From Thraustochytrium sp. TN22 (lineage: Eukaryota; Sar; Bigyra; Thraustochytrida; Thraustochytriidae), in contig JABLUY010000173.1 in the NCBI GenBank assembly GCA_013306675.1, forward strand, positions 18,958 through 82,957: a stretch of 64,000 nucleotides of DNA, written 5' to 3'. A program made the position numbers and the translations under genes. Below are positions 28,756 to 38,150 of the stretch, in pieces. The notes beneath the pieces were generated by a model. It searched no databases and had not been told where the DNA came from. It worked only from the letters and a program-made list of their open reading frames with translations. Each line of letters begins with the position of its first letter. Positions within the stretch are counted from its first letter, which is position 1.

Positions 28756-31525
28756 TCAGCAGGAAAAGGCTGCCTCGACAGCGTCGCGCATGGCAGGGAC
28801 GTCCAAAAAGGGGATGACGTCGTAGGCGAGGCAGGCGGTCTGAAAGGCCTCCGCGGTGAGCGCGAGGCCGGTGTCGGCGGAGCCCGATCGGCCCAGCGAA
28901 GCCTCTCGAAAGATGCGCAGGATCTTGCGGCTTGTGAGCTGCGGGTTGGCCCGCTGTAGGATTCCGGTGAATTCGTCAAAGGAGAGCACGCCGTTGCCAT
29001 CGCTGTCGCCGCGCAAAAACAGCTGCCGGAGCTTTTCCTCGACGTGCTCCTGCCGCGCCACGAGCACCTTGACGAGGCTCTCCAGCGCCTTGTCCACGTC
29101 AATCACAACCCGGTCAACGCGGTTTGAAGCGTCCCTGCTGCCTCGCTGGTCCTCCTCCTCAGCGTGCAGCATGGCATTGCGCACGTGCAGACGGACCGTA
29201 GTACGGTCGCCGGACGAGACGCCGTGAGGCAGGCGCATCTCCGTCACGCGCTTGCCCTTGACGTTGGTGTGCTCCGAGTGCACGGCTGCCATCTTCTCCA
29301 CAGCGCGGCAGTACACATTGACTTTGCGCGGCGGCAGAAAGGTAGAGTACACGGCGCGCAGGCAGTCCACCGCTCGGGACAGCGGCACGTAGGCGCGGTC
29401 TTCGTGCAAAAGGACGTCGCCCTCCGGCGACACGGCAGGCGCCGGAGCCGGAATGCTGCAGTCGACCTGGTTGCCGTTCCCATGTTCGCGCTCGTGCTCG
29501 CGCTCACGCTCGCGCTCGCGCTCGCGCCCGCCCCGCCCAGGACGTGCCGCAGCCCTGGCGGCGACTGGCGGCCGCAGGAGCCACTCCCGAACCTGTATAA
29601 AGACCTGCAGGATGCTGTTGTTGCGGATCGGGTCTGTGGAGGCGCACAGGAAACGCGCAAAAAGGCGCACCCGCGCATGCTTCTTCAAATGCGCGCGTGT
29701 CGCCGCCACAAGCTCGTAGAGACGCACCTCTGCGATACGACGCAAGCCGTGCCGAAAGAGGAACTGCTCAATGGTGAAGTCCACAAGTGACTGCAATGGA
29801 AGCCCGTCGTGCGCGTCGCTGCGGTCCGCGAGTAACTTGGCATCGTACAGAGCGTGAACTTTGTCCAGGAGCCACCGCAGCGACTGCGGCGGTGCCTCTG
29901 TGATGGTTTGCGGTAGATTCACCAAGAAGGACGTCAGCTCGTCCGTCATGCGGAAGCCCGTCTTGCCGCTGTTCAGGACGCGCACAAGAATATCGCTCGA
30001 CAGGCGCGGCGCCTCGGGGCGATGCGTCGCGGAATGCTCGTCGCCCTCCTCGCTGCCCCGTGTGGAAGGGTTGGAGCCACTAGAGATCTCGGTCGGAAGT
30101 GCGTCAGTGGCCTGCGCCGCCGCCGTCTTCTTGGCGTCGCTCGTGCTCGGGGACTTGACGTTTGGGCTCAGCGGGGCGGCGTGCGACTGCGCCCGGACGC
30201 GCTGCAGGGCCTCGGTCTGCTCGTTGAGGCGGCGGCGCGCCTCGGCGACGAGCTGCTGGCGCGCCTGCTGCGCCTCCTCGTTTAGGCGCTCGATCTCGAG
30301 GAGCTCCGAGGCGGTCACTTCCTTCTGCACCTCCACCTTGCAGCGCGGGCAGCGCGCGAAGTTGAATGCGCGCCACCAGAGCGTCTTGGCGCTCGCACGC
30401 TGGCTCACGTACATGACATCCTGGTTACCGGCGCCGAAGCCTTGCCGTGGCTCACTGGTCATCGTGCCCTTGTGCTTCATAAGCACAAGCTCTACATTGT
30501 CGCCGCGCAGCTTGGCGGCCATGAATTTGGCGTCCTCGCGCTTGCCGCGACGTGCCTCCTCCTCCGCCACCTGCAGCAGCTTCTCCATGTTGCTCAAGAT
30601 GACCTGCTTGGCGTGGCCCTGATCTTCGAAAGAGGTCACGAGCGAGTCCAGCGCCTGCAGCGGCTGCTCCAGCGCGAGCTGCATTGGGTCTGCAGCCGGC
30701 GCAACTCCCTCGGACGCGTCCGCCAGCAGGAGCCGCCGAGGAGACTTGCTGGGCGACCGCGCGCGGCGCATGAGGTCCTCGGACTCGCCGCGCAGCATCT
30801 CGCGCAGGTGCTCGACCTCCTCCTCCAGCTCGCCGATGCGCTCGCTTTGTGTGCGCACCACGAGGTCGTTGGCCGTCGTCTGCGCACGCAGCACGCGCTG
30901 GTCGCTCTCGAGCGTCATGATGCGCACGTGCAGCGCCTGCTCCCGCACGCGCATCTCCGATGCCCTGCGCCGCAGGGCGGTCACACGCTCCGCCTGCATG
31001 CGCGACGTGAGGGCCAGCAGCTGCTCGAAGCAGTTTACGTACCGCGTGCGCAGTTTCCCGAGGATGCGTCCCAGCTGCGCGTGCCGCCCGTCCATGCCCT
31101 GGGTCAGCTCGGCGAAGTGGTGCGTCAGCTCTTGAACGCGCGCTACCACCTGCATGAGCTCGTCGTTGTGAGCGGCGCGCTCCTCAGCGCCCTCGCGGTC
31201 ATGCTCATCCTCCAGCAAATAGTCCCCTCCCTCCTCCTCCTCCCCCCCCCTCCTCCTCCTCCCGCGTGCGGTCCTGTTCGACTCTGTCGGGCGTCTCCGG
31301 CTTGGCGTCCGCCTTGGCCTGCACGTTGCGCAGGAAGCTCTCCTTGTCGCCAGTTGGGCTCGACCACCATCGCGACCTGGCTTCCTCCAGGCGCTGCAGC
31401 TCACGTTTTGCCGGAGCATTGGCGCCTTCGCCCTGGAGCACGGGCTGCTGCTGCAGCTTCTGCTGCCTCCCGCCAAGGTCGCCGGTACTCGCCGTGTGTC
31501 GCGCCTTGCCGATGGCCGGCAGCAT
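28756..31525 (-). CDS. EF-hand / coiled-coil protein, frame interrupted at a G9 run
   Basis: The main frame (stop at 28756) covers about 830 sensible residues but has no good start. Its first ~75 codons upstream of 31250 are arginine-rich noise. In another frame, an ATG at 31525 opens about 93 coding-like residues (MLPAIGKARHTASTGDLGG...) that run into the nine-base C run at 31242-31250 (G on the coding strand). One base fewer in that run would join the two frames, so a homopolymer error or real frameshift is likely. Domains in order: long coiled coils, an FARCPRCKVEV Cys pair, a helical region with LFRHGLRRIAEVRLYELV, an ERERER low-complexity linker, and near the C-terminus one clear EF-hand (DSDGNGVLSFDEF) with a degenerate partner. 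It resembles large flagellar or cytoskeletal EF-hand proteins; the role is not known. Confidence 0.8.
31242..31250 (-). other. Homopolymer at the frame break
   Basis: Nine C on the plus strand within a GGA/GAG-rich coding stretch. Coding quality switches frame exactly here, so this is the probable site of the indel. Confidence 0.7.
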
Positions 31526-31941
31526 GGCCGCCGCCGCCGCCGCCGTGCTGCGGCGGGCAGCGCGCAGGCCGCGCTGCGCCACGCTGCGCTGGGCTGCGCG
31601 CGCCCTTCAAGGTTGGCGAGCTAGCCCGCCCGATGCCAGAGTTCAAGAACCCGGTGGCGGCGGCGGCGGCCACGAGCGAAACGGACAGGTTTTTTCCAAG
31701 GCAGCCCAGCCTGGGTCACGGTCCTGCCCAGGCACAAGACGCACTCGTCGATGGCGGCGACAGACAAGGCGACGGAGAGCAAGAGGAGCATGGCGAGGAG
31801 CGCGAGATGATGGAGAGCAGCGGTAATTCGTTTGTGCACACGCTGGACCCAGAACCTCACGGGGCCGGCTCACAGGCTAGCTAGCTAGTTGGCTAGATTC
31901 CACGCATGGCGGAGCGCCGGCGCAGGGCGTGCGGCGAGCGC
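31526..31941. other. Intergenic region with CTAG tract
   Basis: 416 bases between the EF-hand gene start and the COX-like gene stop. It includes a (CTAG)n tract at 31876-31889 and a CGG run at about 31651-31668. No coding signal accepted. Confidence 0.5.
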
Positions 31942-32733
31942 TTAGCTGGAGAAGCCGTGCTTCTTGTTCTGGAAGCGGACGCTCCAGAGGGGGATGGCGA
32001 TGCCCAGGCCGGTGACGCCGAAGACCACGGCGGCCACGGCGGCCTTGCTGAAGGGCGGGTGGAACACGCGGTGCTCATCGTGGCCGCCGCCCAGCTTGGG
32101 CTTGGTGGCGGTCACCAGCGAGCGGGAGTTGCCGGCGCGGAGCGCGGAGCTGTGCAAGCGAGCGGGCGGGATCGATCGTCAGTCAAACCGTGTCTTGAGC
32201 AAGCTCGGTCGGTTATATCCATGCGCACTTCCGACGCGGCCCGGAGACGGGTCGCACCAAGAGAGGGACGGAGAGGAAAGCCGAGCGCCCAGCCCGAGCA
32301 AGGCTGGTCGCGACCAGCTACAGCGTCCCCTCCCTCCCCGGGTGCGCTCCCTCGTCCAGCTCGTGGCTGCTGCTGCTGCTGGGTAGCGTCACGAAGCGTC
32401 CCTGGCCGCTGCCTCGTCGTCGCGCGTCTCCGCGGAGCGCGCGAGCGGCGCGGCGGCGGCGCACGGGCGGGGGCGCGAGCAGGCCTGCGGCCCGTCCCCG
32501 CGCCGCTGCTGGTGCGCGCGCGGTCGCGGGCCGCGGCGGCGGGCGGCGGCGGCGGCGGCGGTAGCACGCGCGGCGCTGCCGCCGCCCTTCATCGGCGGCC
32601 AAGCTTTCCCATCTCTCTCTCTCTCGCGCTCTCACGCGGCGCGGGGCCGGCGGCGGCGCGCGGGGCGCGCGGCGCGCGGGGCGGCGGCGGCGCGAACGTA
32701 CCGGCGGGCGGCCGCGGTGGCGAGGGCGATCAT
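31942..32733 (-). CDS. Mitochondrial cytochrome c oxidase small subunit, COX7C/Cox8-like (spliced)
   Basis: Exon 1 is 32733-32702 (32 nt, ATG) and exon 2 is 32149-31942, giving 79 residues. The second exon alone opens only with TTG. Joining the exons at GTACGT...GCACAG restores one frame and gives an N-terminus of MIALATAAARR, a typical mitochondrial presequence. The mature part matches the pattern of COX7C / yeast Cox8: V-F-x-x-P-F-S-K, then one membrane helix with F-G-V-T-G-L-G-I-A-I-P-L, then V-R-F-Q-N-K-K-H-G-F at the end. This is a nuclear-encoded single-helix subunit of complex IV in the inner membrane. Identification rests on a short pattern, so another tiny respiratory subunit is possible. 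Confidence 0.75.
32150..32701 (-). other. Intron (552 nt) of the COX7C/Cox8-like gene
   Basis: Donor GTACGT at 32701-32696, acceptor GCACAG ending at 32150, phase 2. The interior is very GC-rich and includes a CT microsatellite at about 32610-32624. It is far longer than the other two introns found here. Confidence 0.7.
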
Positions 32734-32874
32734 CGTGGCGGGGGAGGGGGGCGGGCGAGGATGCGCGGCGGCGAAAGGAAGGCCTCTTCTTTCGAGCTTT
32801 GCTGGTTGGGCCGCTTTGTGCAGCCGCGGGGCCGCGCCCAGCCTGCCCCCCAGCCAGTCCCTGGCGCCGGAGGC

Positions 32875-33213
32875 CTAGCGGGGAGATGGGGGCACAGGGG
32901 AGGCGGAGCGCGGCGCCGGGACTAGGGCGCGCAGGTCCTCGCGTACGAGCGCGAGGTGGTCGTCCAGAGCGCCGTCCAGAAAGGCGGCCAGAACAGCGCG
33001 CTGCGGCGCGTCGCAGGTCTTGCTGGCCAGCTTGGCGACGGCGTCGCGCAGCGGGGCCACCTGCGCCTCCGTGTGCCGCAAAAGGTTCACCTCACGAGCG
33101 AGCGCCTCCCGGGCAGTCTCGAGGCCGGCCTCGAGGCCGGCGAGCTCGGCCTGTTCAGCGCTTGTGCGCTCGCGCAGCTGCAGCAGCAGCGACTCCATGT
33201 CGCGGCTGTCCAT
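32875..33213 (-). CDS. Small coiled-coil protein
   Basis: A 112-residue protein from the ATG at 33213 (MDSRDMESLLLQLRERTSAE). Residues 1-65 are a continuous heptad coiled coil (leucines spaced a/d, many E, R, A). Residues about 65-95 form a helical cap, and the last 15 residues are a Pro/Ser tail. The stop lies only 141 bases upstream of the COX-like gene start. The size and shape resemble subunits of small multimeric adaptor or kinetochore complexes, but no family is assigned. The coding call rests on codon use and the clean coiled coil. Confidence 0.6.
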   Translation of the reverse strand: MDSRDMESLLLQLRERTSAEQAELAGLEAGLETAREALAREVNLLRHTEAQVAPLRDAVAKLASKTCDAPQRAVLAAFLDGALDDHLALVREDLRALVPAPRSASPVPPSPR

Positions 33214-34103
33214 CTTTGCTGAGAGGAGGAGCGCCGACCGAAGGCGAAGGAAGGATGATGCCGCTGATGACTTGCGGGCGAGCGGGATTGCAAGCGATGA
33301 GCGCTGCGCGCGGTGAGCGCTGCGAGCGATGAACGCTGTTTGCCTGCCGGTCTCTCAAGTCACTGGCAGGCACAGGCATGGTGCTCTTTTTGCATTTTCT
33401 TGCACTTGCAGAATTCAGTGAGTTGGTTACTCTTCAAGTCGCGCGATGCGGGTTTCCAACGGCTTTTGGGACTAGCTAGCCTAGCGGGAGCACCTGAGCG
33501 ACACCAACCCGAGCCTCATATTATCGGTCTGCGTTGACTAGGCCTACAAGGTATGTGAGCGGTCCACGAGCCAGGTACCAACGAGCCCAGCAAGAGAGAG
33601 TTTGTTGAACCCTGCATGCATGCCTTGAACGGAAAGCTTCAAAGCTGCTTGGCTGCAAGTGGTGGTCTTTCTTGGCCTCGACCTGTCACGAGGTATACAA
33701 AGCCTCTCTGCAGAAGCTTCCCCCCTCACAGAAGAGCGCGTGGCCATCATGATAGCGAGGCTCGCACGTGTCCATGATGAAGTTATAAAAGCTGCACGGC
33801 ATCAGAGGCAAGGCCTCCACCCGGACTCGGAGCATCCTTCGCCAGGCTGGTGCTCTTCAAGAGCCTGAGGGTGAGGCACGCAGACTGAAGCAGTGGCCCA
33901 TCATGGCCACTGTAAGGGCTGAGGCTAAAGTCCGCGTCCGTGGCGCCGCCGGAGCTGGCGTCGGTCGCGTCCGAGTCACGGTGGCCAGGCGCGGCGTCCC
34001 GCCACTCCCGCCGGCGCAGAACAGAATCAAAGTCTCGAGCGAGCGCCGGCGAGCAAGAAAGCGAGCGGGCGGGCGGTCGGGCAGGCGCGAGCGAGCGGGC
34101 AGG
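33214..34103. other. Divergent intergenic region
   Basis: 890 bases between the coiled-coil gene (minus) and the CHI-fold gene (plus). The central part (33360-33900) is AT-richer, with a CTAG-rich patch at 33472-33485 and a TATAAA at 33785-33790 on the plus strand, about 315 bases before the next ATG. No further gene was seen. Confidence 0.5.
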
Positions 34104-35394
34104 ATGCTGCGCACGGCGGCGTGGCGCGCGGCGCAGCAGGGCGCGGCCGCGGCCGCAGCACGGCCGTGGACGGCGGCGGCCACGGCGGCCACGGCAGCCA
34201 CGGCGGCCACGGCGTCGGCGCGCGGCGCGTGCCTGGCGGGGCCTGGGCTGGGCCTGCGGCGCGGCGTGGCGCGGCTGAGCTCGCAGGCGCCGCGCGGCAA
34301 GACGGAGACCGGGCGGTTCCAGCGCAGCGCGGTGGAGAACAAGCCCAAGGTGCTCGTGGCGGTCTTTGCGTTCGGCATGGCGAGCGGCATCATCAGCCTG
34401 GTGGCGTTTTTCGAATTCTCGCGCGCGCAGTGCGAGGAGCGCAAGGGCCCGTCCGAGGCGGACTCGCTCATGACCGTGGTGGAACCCGTGACGCAGACGA
34501 AGTTCCCGCTCACGCTCATGGGCTACGAGACGCATGACAGCACGCACTGGCTCGTGGCGCGCACCGTGCGCTGCATGCTGGGTTTGTGCTCCATCTCGCG
34601 CGCGCGCGCGTACAGCTACGCCATCTACCTCTCTTCGGAGGCGGCGCAGTCGTGCCAAAAGGCCAAGACGCTGGAGGAGGTGACGGACATTCTGCTGCCC
34701 ACGCACGTATGCGCCGAGGAGGCCGCGCATGCCGAGGACTCCAGCTTCGACTCGCTCCCGGACTTTGTGCCGGCCAGCGCCTTCGCCGGCGCCAAGAAGG
34801 GCTACGTTTTCACCATGAACGCCGCCAAGGGCGGCCTCGGCTACCATAAGGACGAGAATGGCCGCGCCAGTGAGATTGCAAAGGAGTCCCGCGTGTACGT
34901 TTGCTCGTGGTCTGAAGGGACCATGTCGGGGTTATGATGGGGGGAAGACGCAGAGCAAAGAGAGACTGACCGAATTCGCTTGACTCGAACTTTGAACACG
35001 AACGCGCAGGGCGTACCCGAGCATCGCGCTGCGGCTCGTCATGCTGCGCGACCAGAACGGCGACCACATCGCGCACGGCTTCGACCGCACGCTGCTGCAC
35101 CGCATCCGCGCAGCGCAGGAGAACAAGGCTGGTCCTGGCAAGGATGCTCTGCGCAAGCTCACGCAGCTCGTGGCGCGCCGCAAGGAGTGGCATGCCGGCG
35201 ATACGCTCGAGTTCGTGCGCTTGGCGCACGGTTACGTGGACATTCGCATTAACGGCACCAAGGAGCTCACGCTGCGCTCCGAGTCCTTCTCCTGGGCCGT
35301 CTTTGACGCCTACCTCGGCCCCAAGGGCCACATGAGCGCCGCCAGCCGCGAGGAGCTCCTTGAGCGCACGCAGGAGATCGCAAGCCTCATGTGA
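34104..35394 (+). CDS. Chalcone-isomerase-fold protein of the mitochondrial inner membrane (AIM18/AIM46-like), spliced
   Basis: Exons 34104-34894 and 35010-35394, 391 residues. The donor GTACGT and acceptor GCGCAG join codons as ...E-S-R-V-A-Y-P-S-I-A-L-R-L-V-M-L, continuing one domain across the junction. The start at 34104 opens an Arg/Ala-rich mitochondrial presequence (MLRTAAWRAAQQ). A membrane helix follows at about residues 90-112 (VLVAVFAFGMASGIISLVAFF). The rest has CHI-fold hallmarks: K-F-P-L-T-L-M-G-Y-E near the first strand, R-A-Y-S-Y-A-I-Y-L in the middle, and F-D-A-Y-L-G-P-K-G-H-M-S near the end. This layout (presequence, membrane helix, CHI domain facing the intermembrane space) is that of fungal Aim18/Aim46. 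Catalytic activity cannot be judged from sequence. Confidence 0.85.
34895..35009 (+). other. Intron (115 nt) of the CHI-fold gene
   Basis: GTACGT at 34895, CAG ending at 35009, phase 2. The unspliced frame reads to a TGA at 34935-34937 inside the intron. Confidence 0.8.
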
Positions 35395-35769
35395 ATGGGT
35401 GCAATTGCCTGCTAACTTAGCTACTGGTAGAGCTTAGCCCTTGCGAAAAAGGTTTTTAAGTATGCCTCGCCCCACGGGGGCGGGCCAACCCTTTATTCAC
35501 ACGGGGCACTCAACTTGCCATTGATGTGAGGCAAGACTACAGAGACATGGTTGATGAGAGGCAAGACTACAGAGACTCGGTCAGATTGTACCACTCAACT
35601 TGATGTGAGGCAAGACTACAGAGACATGATTGATGAGAGGCAAGACTACAGAGACATGGTCAGAGTTTATGGGTGGGTTGTACAAGAGGGGGGGGGAACA
35701 ATGGTACGGAGCAGTGTGTCGATACAGAGCTGACTGGCCGGCGGGCGGGTTGCCTGCCTGCCTGCCTGC
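35395..35769. other. Convergent 3' region with tandem repeat
   Basis: 375 bases between two converging stop codons. It contains CTAG-like words just after the CHI stop and a tandem repeat (annotated at 35521-35667). No gene seen. Confidence 0.6.
35521..35667. repeat. 79-bp tandem repeat with nested ~31-bp subunits
   Basis: Copy 1 begins at 35521 and copy 2 at 35600. Inside each, GGCAAGACTACAGAGAC occurs twice, giving four occurrences. The open frame across it is probably an artefact of the repeat. Confidence 0.85.
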
Positions 35770-36171
35770 TCAGGGCCCGGCGAAGGCCATCAGTGCGATC
35801 ATGAGGACAATGGCCACGACCACGTTGAAGATGAGCTCGTAGACGCCCCACGGCTCGTTGTCGTCCAGGTCGCCGTCGGAGCGGAGCTTGCCCAGATAGC
35901 TGCGCGCCTTGGCGAGCTGCGCCGCCAGCTCGCGCTTGCTCCTGCTGCGCCGATGTCGGCGTCGGGCAGCGCGATCTCCGCTGCTGCCGCCGCTGGCGGA
36001 CGTTGTGCACGTCATCCACGCCCTGTGCGCGGGCTGGAAGGCGAAGCTCATGAGCGCGTTCTCAGGGATGGTCTCCAGCCCGAAGCTCCTCACGCCGCGC
36101 AGCTTGCGCATGCCGGCGGCGGCCTCGACGCGCGGGGCCGCCGCGTCCACGCCCGCGCCCGCCCTGCACAT
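35770..36171 (-). CDS. Small protein with C-terminal membrane anchor
   Basis: 133 residues if it starts at the ATG at 36171, or 113 from the ATG at 36111; the frame reaches 36192 only as GTG. After a compact N-terminal segment (KLRGVRSFGLETIPENALMSFAFQP) comes a basic stretch (RRRHRRSRSKRELAAQLAKARSYLGKLR), an acidic turn (SDGDLDDNEPWG) and a final hydrophobic helix (about 22 residues, VYELIFNVVVAIVLMIALMAFAG) ending two residues from the C-terminus. This is the topology of a tail-anchored ER or mitochondrial outer-membrane protein. An unseen 5' exon is possible. No family recognised. Confidence 0.6.
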   Translation of the reverse strand: MCRAGAGVDAAAPRVEAAAGMRKLRGVRSFGLETIPENALMSFAFQPAHRAWMTCTTSASGGSSGDRAARRRHRRSRSKRELAAQLAKARSYLGKLRSDGDLDDNEPWGVYELIFNVVVAIVLMIALMAFAGP

Positions 36172-37875
36172 CCGCTGCGCCTCGCGCAGCACACCGCAGC
36201 GCCCGAGGGCCGCGCGCCGCGGCGCCCTCCCTCCCTCTTTCCCTCGTACGCGGCGTCCGCGGTGACGGCGCGCGTCGCCGCCGCGAACTTGTGCACCGCA
36301 CCACTGGCGCGCGCGCGGGGGCCGCGCGCCCGCGAGCGAGCGAGCGGCGGCGAGCGCGCGCGGCCGCGGAGGGCGGCCGGGCGCGCGCGCCGCGGCGTCC
36401 GGGCTCTGTGCGCCGCCGCGCGCCGCGGTCCCGGCGTCCTGCCCGGCCGCGGCCGTTCTGAGTTAGCCTCGTCGCTAATGTTGGCGAGGTCCTCCTCGCG
36501 CTGCTCGCAGGTTGCCGCCGCGCTAGATTCGCGCGCCACGCGCACCGGACCCGGCGGCGCGGCGCTTCGAGCGCGGGGCGGCGCGCCGCGTCCGCTGGCA
36601 GCGCGGGACTCTCAACGGTGGTGGCCGGCGACTTGTCCGAGGCCGGCTTCGAGCACGACGAGGACTCGGAGGACGGCCAGGACGAGGTGCAGGCCGGAGG
36701 GCCAGGATTGAGAGGGCCAGGATGGGCCCCAGGCGAGGGCGGAGCGGAGCGCCTCGCGGAGGGGGGCTGGAGAGCGAGCGGGCCCGGGTTGGGGTTCTGG
36801 CCGCGGAGGGATCTGTCTGTCTGTCTGTCTGTCTGTCTGCCTGGGCGTCGACGGGCGAATCATGGGCAGGCGAGATGCGAAGGCGTCGCGCCGCATCTTG
36901 TCTGCTAGTTAGTGTGCGTGCGTAGTAAGTAGCCTGGAGCGCGAGCGGAGTCCGAGCGGCTGGAAGGAAGAGCAAGGCGCGGCGAGGCTGGCTCGGGAAG
37001 CATCCAAGGCCTAGCTGCGTGCGGGAGCGCCGTGGCTAGCGTGGCGAGGCTGCGGTGACGTTGATAACGAGGCCGCGTCGCGTGCCTGCCAGTGCTGCTG
37101 TCGCTTGTTAGGGTCTTGCATCGCCAACTCACGACACAGAAGATCCAAAGCGGCTCTGCGGAAGATCCGAAGTTGAATCTATCTCACGCGTGCCAGCCAG
37201 GACTGCCAGTGCGCTCTTGTTTCCGCAGTGTCGCTCGCCGCCCCTACGCGCTCGCCGCACCCGTGCCCTCGCACCCTTCATACCAGGCGCTGCAGACTCC
37301 GCCACGCTTCGCGACGAGCGCTGCCTCCGCTGCCGTCGCGCTTCGCATGCGAGTCGTCCGTCCGAGTTCAAGTTGGACGCCCTCAGGCTGAGCCCTCCGA
37401 GTCGAGCCATCCGAGTCACGGTCCGCTCACGACGCGCAGTGGCCCGCGGAGTGGGCCGCGCAGTGCCCTCTCCACGCGTGGCTCCCACTCGGCTCCGTCT
37501 CGGTCGTGGTCATGGCTCTGACGTGCGCATCGATCGACCCGGGCCACACGTACACCATCGAGGACCTCTTCACAGGCGAACGTCGGCGGCGCACGCCACA
37601 GGTCTTCTCCACTGCACTACGCCGCCGATGCCTCACTCCACTGGCAGGCCTGCGACCTGGTCAGAGGTCTCGGCGTCGTCTCGGCCCTGTCTCGGCTCCG
37701 TCTCGGCTCGTCCTCGGCTCTATTTGCCCAGGCATGCGTCCGCTGGAAAGGCGGCCAAGGAGGGCAACCGCCGCGCGGGCGAACCGGGACGAGCAGGAGC
37801 TGGAGCTGGAGCTGGAGCTGGAGCTGGAGCTGGAGGCAAAGCAGCAGTGCAACCGCCGCGCGGGCGAACCGGGAC

Positions 37876-37921
<46 letters not shown>

Positions 37922-38150
37922 TATACCTGGGCCTGGAGCTGGAGCTGGAGCTGGAGCTGGAGCTAGAGCAGGAGCAGGCGCTGGAGCTGGAGCTGGAGCA
38001 GGAGCTGGAGCAGGAGCTGGAGCTGGAGCTGGAGCTGGAGCTGGAGCCGCCAGAGCCAGAGCGGGAGCAGAGGAGCTGGAGCCGAAGCCGGAGCGGGAGC
38101 AGGAGCGGGAGCAGGAGCGCCTGCAGCAGTGCGGCCAGCGGCGCAGCGCG
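36172..38150. other. 2-kb divergent intergenic region
   Basis: It holds the promoters of the small anchored protein (minus) and the HPAT-like gene (plus). It has GTCT repeats at 36811-36840, GCGCGCG runs near 36300-36390, and a long GGAGCT/GGAGCA hexamer array (37796-38110) just before the HPAT start. A short frame at 37512 (about 30 coding-like codons, reads HTYTIEDLFTGER) could be a uORF or an upstream exon. Nothing else coding was accepted. Confidence 0.5.
37796..38110. repeat. (GGAGCT/GGAGCA)n hexamer minisatellite
   Basis: Hexamer units, clean between about 37796-37836 and 37877-38046 and degenerate to 38110, lie 40-350 bases upstream of the HPAT-like ATG. Because the unit is 6 bp the frame stays open across it, but the predicted Glu-Leu/Ala-Gly peptide is unlikely to be part of the enzyme. 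Confidence 0.85.

Noticed and set aside
35551-35842. Short repeat-peptide frames in the convergent spacer
   Set aside because: They translate the tandem repeat and overlap the 3' end of the tail-anchored gene.
37506-38150. N-terminal extension of the HPAT-like enzyme through the hexamer array
   Set aside because: A Glu-Leu/Ala-Gly repeat before a type II membrane anchor is implausible; the ATG at 38151 gives the expected topology.
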